A DNA stretch of 6,031 nucleotides from Chloroflexota bacterium (GTDB lineage: Bacteria; Chloroflexota; Limnocylindria; QHBO01): assembly GCA_005879815.1 (NCBI GenBank), contig VBKA01000163.1:1-6031 (forward strand). The letters are read 5' to 3'. Below the pieces are notes generated by a model. The model made no database searches. It was not told the DNA's origin and saw only the letters and a program-made list of their open reading frames with translations. Numbering within the stretch: the stretch's first letter is position 1; each line of letters opens with the position of its first letter. A program made the position numbers and the translations under genes. Of the stretch, positions 1 to 6,031 are shown piece by piece.

Positions 1-537
1 CATCACGCCTCCTGCTGCAGGACCGATGGCGAAACCGATCGGCCCCGCCGCGCCGAAGATGGCGGTCACGGTCCCGACGCGTCGGATGGGGCTCACGTCG
101 CGCAGGGCAGCCAGCATCACCCCGGTGTTGCCCAGCTGGAGGCCGGTGAGCAGCAGGGCGGCGGCAAGCTGCCACGGCTGCGCGGCCAGCGCGACGCCCG
201 CGAAGACGACCGCTTCGACGACCGCGCTGCGAGCGATCACCGCACGACGGCTGAACTTGTCGGCCCAGACTCCCCAGAAGGGGACGAGGAAGACGCCGGC
301 CACGAAGATCAGGGCGGTGAAGATGCCCGTGAACGAGGCTACGTCCCGCGGCGCGAGCCCGAGCTGTTCCAGGCGGAGCGGAAGGAAGGCGAAGACCTGG
401 CTCACGCCGGCCGACTCGACCAGCGCGACGATCACGTAGATCGCCAGCAGCCCGCGCCAGTCCTGGACCGGCCTCCCCGCGGATGTCGGCTCGGGCGGCG
501 AGGCCGTTGGGGCCGCTGCGCCGGCATCCTCTGGCAC
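1..537 (-). CDS. MFS transporter, N-terminal part (cut by window edge)
   Basis: This is an inner-membrane secondary transporter of the Major Facilitator Superfamily, probably an exporter; the substrate cannot be told. The visible 179 residues begin with a polar, Pro/Ala-rich cytoplasmic tail (about 1-26). About five hydrophobic segments follow, near residues 29-52, 68-88, 100-119, 122-145 and 157-179. Between the second and third lies GVWADKFSRR (89-98, bases 244-273), the MFS motif A loop with its conserved Asp and basic residues. The fifth segment carries GFAIGPAAGG (168-177, bases 7-36), which fits the core of motif C (GxxxGPxxGG), the signature of drug:proton antiporters. I chose GTG at 537 because an in-frame TAG lies four codons upstream and this is the first start codon after it. 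There is no Shine-Dalgarno; a TAGACT box ends six bases before the GTG, suggesting a leaderless message. The gene is divergent from the DUF4260 gene. The C-terminal half lies outside the window. Family certain, function class inferred. Confidence 0.9.
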   Translation of the reverse strand, partial: MPEDAGAAAPTASPPEPTSAGRPVQDWRGLLAIYVIVALVESAGVSQVFAFLPLRLEQLGLAPRDVASFTGIFTALIFVAGVFLVPFWGVWADKFSRRAVIARSAVVEAVVFAGVALAAQPWQLAAALLLTGLQLGNTGVMLAALRDVSPIRRVGTVTAIFGAAGPIGFAIGPAAGGVM

Positions 538-560
538 CGGGGGAGTCTACCGACTAGCAT
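531..560 (+). promoter_or_regulatory. Possible promoter for the DUF4260 gene
   Basis: TAGCAT at 555-560 resembles a -10 element. CTGGCA at 531-536 matches TTGACA at four of six positions, with an 18-bp spacer. The -35 would lie within the first codons of the divergent MFS gene, so the two promoters would overlap in a 53-bp intergenic space. The match is weak enough to arise by chance. Confidence 0.25.
544..549 (-). promoter_or_regulatory. Putative -10 box (TAGACT) for the MFS gene
   Basis: Read on the minus strand, TAGACT fits the TAnnnT form of a sigma-70-type -10 element. Only six bases separate it from the GTG start at 537, which would place the transcription start on or next to the start codon. 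This agrees with the lack of a Shine-Dalgarno and implies a leaderless mRNA. No clear -35 hexamer is visible upstream. Prediction from sequence only. Confidence 0.4.
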
Positions 561-578
561 CCGGCCAGCCTGAACGTC

Positions 579-586
579 GGAGGAGG
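579..586 (+). promoter_or_regulatory. Shine-Dalgarno site of the DUF4260 gene
   Basis: GGAGGAGG ends four bases before the GTG at 591. It offers a full AGGAGG core (581-586) and a second GGAGG (579-583) seven bases from the start. This decides the GTG at 591 as the start. It also contrasts with the two larger genes that start without any Shine-Dalgarno. Confidence 0.8.
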
Positions 587-590
587 CGAG

Positions 591-959
591 GTGTCACCCG
601 GTATCGTCGCCGTGATCCTGCGCGCGGAATCCGTCGCAATCGGTGCCGCAGGCGTCGTGCTCTGGTTCGCGCAGGGCGGCACTCTCATCTGGTTGGTCCC
701 GGCATTCCTGGCGCCCGACCTCTCGATCGCCGGGTACGTCGCCGGACCGCGGATCGGCGCCGTCGTCTACAACCTGGCCCACAACCTGGTCGTCGCGCTC
801 GCAGCGCTGGGACTCGGGTTCCTCCTCGCGTCGACGCCCCTGGTCCTAGCCGGCGCCATCCTGATCGGGCACATCGGGATGGATCGGACCTCGGGGTTCG
901 GCCTCAAGTACGCCACATCATTCCAGGACACGCACCTCGGTCGCATCGGCCGCCGCTAG
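591..959 (+). CDS. DUF4260 family small membrane protein
   Basis: A complete protein of 122 residues, about the usual length for the DUF4260 family, whose biochemical role is unknown to me. Visible family hallmarks are an N-terminal RAES (11-14), PDL (42-44) followed by GY (48-49), GAVVYNLAHN (56-65), GMDRTSGFGLKY (96-107) and a C-terminal F..THLG (111-117). Hydrophobic stretches near 4-27, 31-47, 66-80 and 83-97 suggest three or four membrane segments, with the conserved Asp, Arg, Lys and His residues clustered at the C-terminal membrane boundary. No cleavable signal peptide is evident. The GTG start is supported by a strong Shine-Dalgarno. It diverges from the MFS gene across 53 bp and is followed by 244 bp without a gene, so it is probably monocistronic. 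Family assignment is by recalled motif pattern and is quite secure; no function should be inferred. Confidence 0.85.
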   Translation: MSPGIVAVILRAESVAIGAAGVVLWFAQGGTLIWLVPAFLAPDLSIAGYVAGPRIGAVVYNLAHNLVVALAALGLGFLLASTPLVLAGAILIGHIGMDRTSGFGLKYATSFQDTHLGRIGRR

Positions 960-997
960 GACCGGCAAGGCTGCGTGCTCGGACAATCGCGAGTCGT

Positions 998-1048
998 CCA
1001 ACGAAGCGGGTTTTCGACTGCCATCAGCTCGAAAGGTGGCTTCGTTGG
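998..1048. repeat. Long imperfect inverted repeat / stem-loop
   Basis: The outer arms CCAACGAAGC (998-1007) and GCTTCGTTGG (1039-1048) are perfect 10-bp reverse complements. Inside them, TTTCGA (1012-1017) pairs perfectly with TCGAAA (1029-1034). Within the 11-base centre, CTG (1018-1020) can pair with CAG (1025-1027). Outside the arms, pairing continues weakly with mismatches for about ten more bases. It begins 38 bases after the DUF4260 stop codon. It could act as a transcription terminator or 3'-end stabiliser, although no T-tract follows, or be an operator or a small dispersed repeat. The symmetry is directly visible; the role is not. Confidence 0.6.
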
Positions 1049-1160
1049 CCGCCTTGAGCGCTCTCCGTCACATCCAGCCAATCAGCGCCAGCGGGCTGCG
1101 GCTCGTTGGTCCATTGGAGATCCTGGCGTCACATGGGCCCACCAGCAGCCACCATGGGTC

Positions 1161-1193
1161 CTGACAGGGTTTGGCAGCTCTGCCGCGTAGACT
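1161..1193 (+). promoter_or_regulatory. lhr: Possible promoter for lhr (TAGACT -10 box)
   Basis: TAGACT at 1188-1193 lies ten bases before the GTG at 1204, so transcription would begin on or within a few bases of the start codon. CTGACA at 1161-1166 matches five of six -35 positions, but the 21-bp spacer is longer than normal, so its part is doubtful. The same hexamer sits six bases before the MFS start on the other strand. Confidence 0.35.
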
Positions 1194-1203
1194 CGGTTGC
1201 ACC

Positions 1204-4200
1204 GTGACGCACGCCCCCGCCTCTGATCCGCTTGCCCGCTTCTCCGAGCCAACCCGTAGCTGGTTCGCAGAAGCATTCGCAGAGCCGACCCAGGCGCAGG
1301 TCATCGGCTGGGAGGCGATCAGCGCCGCCCATCACACCCTCTTGCACGCTCCGACCGGCAGCGGCAAGACCCTGGCAGCCTTCCTGTGGTGCCTGGACCG
1401 ATGCTTCAGTGATCCCCGCCCGCGGCCGGCGCAGGTCCCCCGCAAACGGCGTGGCCCACAGCCGCCGGGCAGCGTACGGATCCTCTACATCAGCCCCCTG
1501 AAGGCGCTCGCCTACGACGTGGAGCGCAACCTGCGCGCCCCGCTGGCCGGCATCCGGCGCACCGCGCAACGCTCCGGCGTCGAGCTCCCCGAGGTGCGCG
1601 TGGCATCGCGCACCGGCGACACGCCGGCGGACGCCCGGCGGGCGCTGGCCAAGGACCCTCCCGAGATCCTGGTCACCACGCCGGAGAGCCTCTACCTGCT
1701 CCTCACCAGCCAGGCCCGCGAGGTGCTGCGCGGCGTCGAGCACGTCATCGTCGACGAGGTGCATGCGTTGGCGCCCACCAAGCGCGGCACCCATCTGGCG
1801 CTATCGCTCGAGCGCCTCGAGGCGTTGATCACCGGCGCTGGCCACCCTGCTCCGCAGCGCATCGGGCTGTCGGCGACGCAGCGACCCCTGAGTGCCATCG
1901 CCGCCTTCCTGGGAGGTGTCGGCGAGGGCCGCGAGGTGACAATCGCGGATGCTGGCGCTCGCAAGGCGCTCGAGCTGAAGGTGGTGGTCCCGGTCGAGGA
2001 CATGAGCCGGCTCGGCGAGCTGATCGACCCCGACGAGCAACCCGGCGGTCCAGTGGCTGGCCCGGAGGCGCGCCGATCCATCTGGCCCGCGATCTACCCG
2101 GAGCTGCTCGAGCTGATCCGCGCCCATCGGTCCACCTTGGTCTTCGTCAACTCCCGGCGCCTGGCCGAGCGGATGGCGAACCGCCTCAACGAGCTCGCCG
2201 GGGAGGAGCTGGTGCGTGCCCATCACGGCAGCATCGCGCGGGAGCAGCGGCTGGAGATCGAGGAGGCGCTGAAGGCGGGCCGCCTCCCGGCCCTGGTCGC
2301 CACGTCGAGCCTTGAGCTGGGCATCGACATGGGCGCCATCGATCTCGTCGTCCAGATCGAGGCACCACCCTCGGTGGCGGCGGGCATCCAGCGCATCGGC
2401 CGAGCCGGGCACCGGGTGGGGGAGCCCTCGACGGGCATCATCTTCCCCAAGTTCCGCGGTGACCTCCTCGAGGCGGCGGTGGTGACCGAGCGGATGCTGG
2501 CCGGCGCCATCGAGGAGACCCGGGTGCCCAAGGCTCCGCTCGATGTCCTTGCGCAGCAGCTGGTAGCGATGTGCTCCATTGACCGATGGCGGGTGGGTGA
2601 CCTCCACGCGCTGGTGATGCGCACCGACGCCTTCCGCGACCTGAGCCGTGAGCAGCTCGACGGCGTGCTGGACATGCTCTCCGGCCGCTACCCGTCCGAT
2701 GAGTTCGCGGAGCTGCGTCCGCGCGTCGTCTGGGATCGCGGCACCGACGAGGTCGTCTCGCGCAACGACGCCCGCGTGCTCGCCATCACCTCGGGAGGCA
2801 CGATCCCGGATCGCGGGCTGTACGGCGTCTTCCTGCCGGACGACGGCTCCGGGCGCGGCGGGCGTCGCGTCGGTGAGCTCGACGAGGAGATGGTCTACGA
2901 GAGCCGCGTCGGAGAGACGTTCCTGCTGGGCGCCTCGACGTGGCGCATCGAGGAGATCAAGCCGGACCGGGTGATCGTGACGCCGGCCCCCGGCGAGCCG
3001 GGCAAGATGCCGTTCTGGAAGGGCGACCAGGTGGGACGGCCAATCGAGCTGGGTCGCGCGGTCGGCGCATTCCTGCGCGAGCTAGAGCCCATGCCGGCCC
3101 AGGACGCTGTAAATCGGCTGAAGCGCGACCATGCGCTCGATGAGCGCGCCGCTCGCAACCTGGCGGCCTATCTCTCCGATCAGCGTGAGGCGACCGGCGC
3201 GCTGCCCAGCGACCGGACGGTGGTGATCGAGCGTTTCCGCGACGAGCTGGGTGATTGGCGGATCTGCCTGCTCAGCCCATTTGGCGGGCGAGTGCACGCG
3301 CCGTGGGCCATGGCAGTCGAGGCGCGCCTGCAGGAGAAGCACTCGGTCGACGTGCAGGTCCTGTGGTCTGACGACGGGATCGTGGTCCGTCTCCCCGAGG
3401 CGGACGAGACGCCCCCTGAGACGGAGCTCATCCTCCGGCCCGACGAGGTCGAGGAGCTGGTGATGGGGGCGCTTGGAGGCTCGGCCATGTTCGCCGCCCG
3501 CTTCCGCGAGAACGCCGCGCGGGCCCTGCTTCTGCCGAGGCGTCGTCCCGGCCAGCGCACGCCGCTCTGGATGCAGCGCCAGCGTTCCGCCGACCTGCTG
3601 GCGGTGGCCAGCCAGTACGGCTCGTTCCCGATCATCCTGGAGACCTATCGCGAGTGCCTGCGCGACGTCTTCGACCTGCCGGCGCTCAAGGAGATGCTGG
3701 CCGGCATCCGGTCGCGCCAGGTGCGTGTGGTGAGCGTCGAGACACCCCGTGCCTCTCCATTCGCGGCGTCGCTCCTCTTCGACTACGTCGGGTCCTACAT
3801 GTACGAGGGCGACGCGCCGCTCGCCGAGCGACGTGAGCGGCGTGCCCAGGCGCTGGCGCTCGACCGCGAGCTGCTCGCCGAGCTGCTCGGCGCCGACGAG
3901 CTGCGCGAGCTGCTCGATCCCGCCGCGGTCGCGGAGGTCGAGCTCGAGCTCCAGTCGCTGGGCGGTGGTCGCCGGCCACACACCGTGGACGGCGTGCACG
4001 ACCTGCTCCGCAGGCTCGGCGATCTTCGCGCGGACGAGGTGGGCGCCCGCGTGACCGATGGGCTGGATGCAGCCGAAGCTCTGGCCGCGCTGGAGCGCGA
4101 TCGGCGGGCGGTGCGGGTTCGCGTTGCCGGTGAGGACCGATGGATCGCCATCGAGGACACGCCTCGGTACCGCGACGGGCTCGGCGTGAGCCCACCGCCG

Positions 4201-5751
4201 GGGATCGCAGACGCCTGGCTGGATGCGGCCGCCGGCGACCCGCTGGATGCCCTGCTCCTGCGCTGGGCGCGAACCCATACCCCGTTCACAGCTGCCGATC
4301 CATCCGGCCGGTGGGGGATTGCGCCATCGGTGGTGGTCGATCATCTGGCAGGGCTGGTGGCAACCGATCGCCTCGTTGAGGGCACCTTCCGCCCGGGTGG
4401 CACGCAACGGGAGTTCGCCGAAGCGGATGTGCTGCGCCTGCTGCGCAGACGGACGCTGGCTCGCCTCCGGCGCGAGGTGGAGGCAGTTCCGCCCGCAGCG
4501 CTTGGGCGCTTCCTGCCCTCATGGCAGGGGATCGGCTCGCGCGCCGCCGGACTCGATCGGCTGCTCGAGGTTGTGGCCCAGCTCGAGGGGGTGGCGATCC
4601 CCGCCTCCATCCTCGAGCGTGACGTGCTCCGGATGCGCATCCGTGACTATTCGCCGCGCCTCCTCGATGAGCTTGGAGCGTCCGGAGAGGTCGTCTGGCT
4701 GGGCCGCGGGTCCTTGGGGAGGGATGACGGTCGGGTGGCCCTCTACCGACGGGACCGCGCCGCACTGCTCGCCAGCTCGGGACAGGCTGAAGGATCGGAG
4801 CTGCCGGGCGGTGAGGCTCACCAGCGGATTCGCGGGCATCTGAGCCGGCGTGGAGCGTCGTTTTTCAGGGAGCTGCGGGGAACCGTTGGGGAGGCGGCCC
4901 GCAATGATGACGAGGCCCTCGACGCACTCTGGGATCTTGTCTGGTCGGGAGAGGTCACCAACGACACCTTCGGCTCGCTGCGCGCCCTCGCCCTCCCGCG
5001 CTCGAGGTCTCGCTCGTCGGGCACGCGGCCGCGGCCGGGACGGCTCACCTCCATGGGCCCGCCGCGTGCCTCCGGGCGTTGGTCGCTGGTGGCTGAGCTG
5101 ATCGGCGAGGCGAAGACGCCCACGGAACGTGGTCATGCGACCGCCGTGGCCCTCCTGGAGCGCCACGGAGTTGTCACGCGTGAGGCGGTGATGGCCGAGA
5201 ACCAACCCGGCGGCTTCTCCGGCGTCTACCCGATCCTCAAGGCCATGGAGGAGGCCGGCCGCGCGCGACGCGGCTACTTCGTCGCGGGGCTGGGAGCGGC
5301 GCAGTTCGCGCTGCCCGGTGCGGTGGATCGGCTGCGCGCCGAACGCGAACCTCCGGAAACCCATCGGGCGGTGCTGCTGGCGGCTGCGGATCCGGCCCAG
5401 GCCTACGGTGCGGCACTCCCGTGGCCGCGCCGAGACGACGAGCGCACGGCCGTCCAGCGCGCGGCCGGTGCATACGTGGTTCTTGTGGACGGCGAAGCGG
5501 TCCTGTACGTGGAGCGCGGGGGACGGTCGCTCATCACCCTGCCGGCGTCGGACGATCCTGAGGTCCTCGCAGCCGCGCTGCCGGCGATTCGCGACCTGCT
5601 GACGCCCATCGGTCCGTTGCGCGAGCTCGTCATCGAGCGTGTCGACCGCGACCCCGTCGCGTCGTCGTCGTTGGCGGAAGCACTGCGCGAGGTCGGCTTC
5701 CGGCAGGCGTATCGCGGCTGGGTGCTGCGTCCGACCTACCCCGATTCTTAA
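1204..5751 (+). CDS. lhr: Lhr-type ATP-dependent DNA repair helicase (full length)
   Basis: Lhr is a cytoplasmic superfamily 2 ATPase. Studied members translocate 3'-5' on single-stranded DNA and unwind duplexes, with a preference for RNA:DNA hybrids in mycobacterial Lhr, and are linked to DNA repair. Numbered from GTG 1204 (1515 residues), the motifs are: Walker A APTGSGKT (49-56), DEVH (184-187), SAT (223-225), LVFVNSRR (312-319), HHGS (340-343), SSLELGIDMG (368-377) and QRIGRAGHR (396-404). A winged-helix and beta-barrel core follows, with MPFWKGD near 602-608; its Trp605 probably corresponds to the Trp needed for unwinding in mycobacterial Lhr. The core ends near 870 (ETYRECL at 813-819, MYEGDAP at 866-872). 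The C-terminal region (about 870-1515) belongs to long bacterial Lhr, where uracil-DNA glycosylase activity is reported for E. coli. Length matches the family (about 1500-1540). A Ser/Arg/Pro-rich linker lies near 1265-1290. An in-frame TTG at 1171 would add 11 residues, but it lies upstream of the putative -10 box, and the shorter start gives the usual short Lhr N-terminus. No Shine-Dalgarno precedes GTG 1204. No frameshift or missing motif is seen. Confidence 0.96.
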   Translation: MTHAPASDPLARFSEPTRSWFAEAFAEPTQAQVIGWEAISAAHHTLLHAPTGSGKTLAAFLWCLDRCFSDPRPRPAQVPRKRRGPQPPGSVRILYISPLKALAYDVERNLRAPLAGIRRTAQRSGVELPEVRVASRTGDTPADARRALAKDPPEILVTTPESLYLLLTSQAREVLRGVEHVIVDEVHALAPTKRGTHLALSLERLEALITGAGHPAPQRIGLSATQRPLSAIAAFLGGVGEGREVTIADAGARKALELKVVVPVEDMSRLGELIDPDEQPGGPVAGPEARRSIWPAIYPELLELIRAHRSTLVFVNSRRLAERMANRLNELAGEELVRAHHGSIAREQRLEIEEALKAGRLPALVATSSLELGIDMGAIDLVVQIEAPPSVAAGIQRIGRAGHRVGEPSTGIIFPKFRGDLLEAAVVTERMLAGAIEETRVPKAPLDVLAQQLVAMCSIDRWRVGDLHALVMRTDAFRDLSREQLDGVLDMLSGRYPSDEFAELRPRVVWDRGTDEVVSRNDARVLAITSGGTIPDRGLYGVFLPDDGSGRGGRRVGELDEEMVYESRVGETFLLGASTWRIEEIKPDRVIVTPAPGEPGKMPFWKGDQVGRPIELGRAVGAFLRELEPMPAQDAVNRLKRDHALDERAARNLAAYLSDQREATGALPSDRTVVIERFRDELGDWRICLLSPFGGRVHAPWAMAVEARLQEKHSVDVQVLWSDDGIVVRLPEADETPPETELILRPDEVEELVMGALGGSAMFAARFRENAARALLLPRRRPGQRTPLWMQRQRSADLLAVASQYGSFPIILETYRECLRDVFDLPALKEMLAGIRSRQVRVVSVETPRASPFAASLLFDYVGSYMYEGDAPLAERRERRAQALALDRELLAELLGADELRELLDPAAVAEVELELQSLGGGRRPHTVDGVHDLLRRLGDLRADEVGARVTDGLDAAEALAALERDRRAVRVRVAGEDRWIAIEDTPRYRDGLGVSPPPGIADAWLDAAAGDPLDALLLRWARTHTPFTAADPSGRWGIAPSVVVDHLAGLVATDRLVEGTFRPGGTQREFAEADVLRLLRRRTLARLRREVEAVPPAALGRFLPSWQGIGSRAAGLDRLLEVVAQLEGVAIPASILERDVLRMRIRDYSPRLLDELGASGEVVWLGRGSLGRDDGRVALYRRDRAALLASSGQAEGSELPGGEAHQRIRGHLSRRGASFFRELRGTVGEAARNDDEALDALWDLVWSGEVTNDTFGSLRALALPRSRSRSSGTRPRPGRLTSMGPPRASGRWSLVAELIGEAKTPTERGHATAVALLERHGVVTREAVMAENQPGGFSGVYPILKAMEEAGRARRGYFVAGLGAAQFALPGAVDRLRAEREPPETHRAVLLAAADPAQAYGAALPWPRRDDERTAVQRAAGAYVVLVDGEAVLYVERGGRSLITLPASDDPEVLAAALPAIRDLLTPIGPLRELVIERVDRDPVASSSLAEALREVGFRQAYRGWVLRPTYPDS

Positions 5752-6031
5752 TAGTTCGAGCTCGTGGAAGGCCAGACGCCTTGGACATAGTCGACGATGC
5801 TCGGCGACTCAGTACCGTCGACAAGGCTGTAGACCAGTGGCTTGGGGCCGGGGCCTATGCAGCCCCGAGCAACCTCCGTCGTGTACCACAGCTGCGCGGA
5901 ATTCAGGAACACTGGGTTGGTCCGAGCCTTGCCAATCAGCTGTGGGCTGCCGCCGCGAGCGAGATCGACGAGGTAGACATCATGCGACCCGTCCGGGTGA
6001 GCCACGGAATATGCCAGGTGGCCGCCATCTG
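5748..6031 (-). CDS. PD40/TolB-like beta-propeller protein, C-terminal end (cut by window edge)
   Basis: Only the last 93 residues are visible, and the frame is open to the window edge. They begin DGGHLAYSVAHPDGSHDVYL and continue VDLARGG, the strand pattern of a WD40-like PD40 repeat (D-G-x-x-laY...diyLvdl..G). LWYTTEVARGC follows, then a second short strand pair (KPLVYSLVDGTES), then a polar tail ending in SSNY. Such repeats form beta-propellers, often in secreted or envelope lipoproteins related to the TolB C-terminal domain, but the N-terminus that would show export is missing. A GTG at 6003-6005 lies inside the repeat and is not a credible start. The gene converges on lhr: its TAA (5748-5750) overlaps the lhr TAA (5749-5751) by two bases. 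The fold is likely; the function is unknown. Confidence 0.7.
   Translation of the reverse strand, partial: DGGHLAYSVAHPDGSHDVYLVDLARGGSPQLIGKARTNPVFLNSAQLWYTTEVARGCIGPGPKPLVYSLVDGTESPSIVDYVQGVWPSTSSNY
5768..5782. repeat. Short perfect hairpin near the convergent gene ends
   Basis: AAGGC (5768-5772) and GCCTT (5778-5782) pair perfectly around a five-base loop. The hairpin sits 17 bases past the lhr stop and inside the last codons of the opposing propeller gene. No T-tract follows on either strand, so it is at best a weak terminator or 3'-end structure for lhr. The palindrome CGAGCTCG (5757-5764) lies just before it. A five-base stem can easily occur by chance in such GC-rich sequence. Confidence 0.3.

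Larger units (their letters stand above)
960..1203. other. Intergenic region between the DUF4260 gene and lhr
   Basis: This 244-bp stretch holds no credible gene. It contains a long inverted repeat (998-1048), a short CCAAT/ATTGG inverted pair (1078-1082 and 1113-1117), a CATGGGyCC direct repeat (1132-1140 and 1153-1161) and a possible promoter for the helicase at its right end. The 71-codon GTG frame across 975-1190 gives a low-complexity peptide with no family resemblance and no ribosome binding site, so I do not call it. Confidence 0.6.

Noticed and set aside
26..439. A 137-codon open frame on the plus strand at the left edge
   Set aside because: It is antisense to the MFS gene, whose motifs A and C and membrane segments are clear. 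The plus-strand translation is Ser/Thr/Arg/Ala-rich low-complexity sequence typical of a shadow frame.
975..1190. A possible 71-residue gene in the region upstream of lhr
   Set aside because: It has no ribosome binding site, no recognisable composition or motif, spans the inverted repeat and runs into the lhr promoter region.
3082..4407. A 441-codon open frame on the minus strand inside lhr
   Set aside because: It lies wholly antisense to well-conserved Lhr sequence and is explained by the G/C-rich third-position bias, which keeps the opposite frames free of stops. Its translation shows no family motif or domain pattern.
4996..5070. Frameshift or insertion in lhr at a Ser/Arg/Pro-rich stretch
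   Set aside because: The same frame carries family-like sequence on both sides (TNDTFGSLRAL before, GRWSLV after), so this is best read as a variable linker between C-terminal domains, not damage.
5757..5782. Bidirectional terminator for lhr and the propeller gene
   Set aside because: The hairpin stem is only five base pairs, no T-tract follows on either strand, and the site lies within coding sequence. It is kept only as a weak structural feature.
1..6031. Mobile element, CRISPR array, tRNA or defence island
   Set aside because: No transposase or integrase motifs, regularly spaced repeats, tRNA-like cloverleaf or flanking target duplications were seen, and all genes look like ordinary chromosomal genes. 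The helicase is Lhr, a repair enzyme, and nothing around it suggests a defence system.

Overview
This is a high-GC bacterial fragment. Strong third-position G/C bias leaves long open frames in the wrong strand throughout. It reads as ordinary chromosomal sequence: I see no insertion sequence, phage gene, CRISPR array, tRNA or rRNA. The full-length actinobacterial-type Lhr helicase, the PD40-type propeller end, the GTG starts and the promoter-like TAGACT boxes almost abutting GTG starts suggest Actinomycetota or a GC-rich Chloroflexota lineage. That assignment is inference, and the window alone does not settle it.

Layout. (1) Positions 1-537, minus strand: the N-terminal 179 residues of a Major Facilitator Superfamily transporter, cut by the window's left edge. 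(2) Positions 538-590: a 53-bp divergent promoter region holding -10-like boxes on both strands and a strong Shine-Dalgarno for the rightward gene. (3) Positions 591-959, plus strand: a complete 122-residue DUF4260 membrane protein. (4) Positions 960-1203: a gene-free stretch with a long, partly perfect inverted repeat (998-1048) and a possible promoter for the next gene. (5) Positions 1204-5751, plus strand: a complete Lhr-type superfamily 2 helicase of about 1515 residues, filling three quarters of the window. (6) Positions 5748-6031, minus strand: the C-terminal end of a PD40/TolB-like beta-propeller protein, cut by the right edge and overlapping the helicase stop codon tail to tail.

Functionally, the helicase is the only well-defined actor. 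It is a DNA-repair translocase with all helicase motifs intact and the long C-terminal region found in bacterial Lhr. Its neighbours (transporter, DUF4260 protein, propeller protein) show no obvious link to repair, and no nuclease or glycosylase partner lies within the window. I found no convincing new biological system. The items most worth a second look are the 998-1048 inverted repeat, the shared TAGACT/leaderless-like start arrangement and the overlapping convergent stops.
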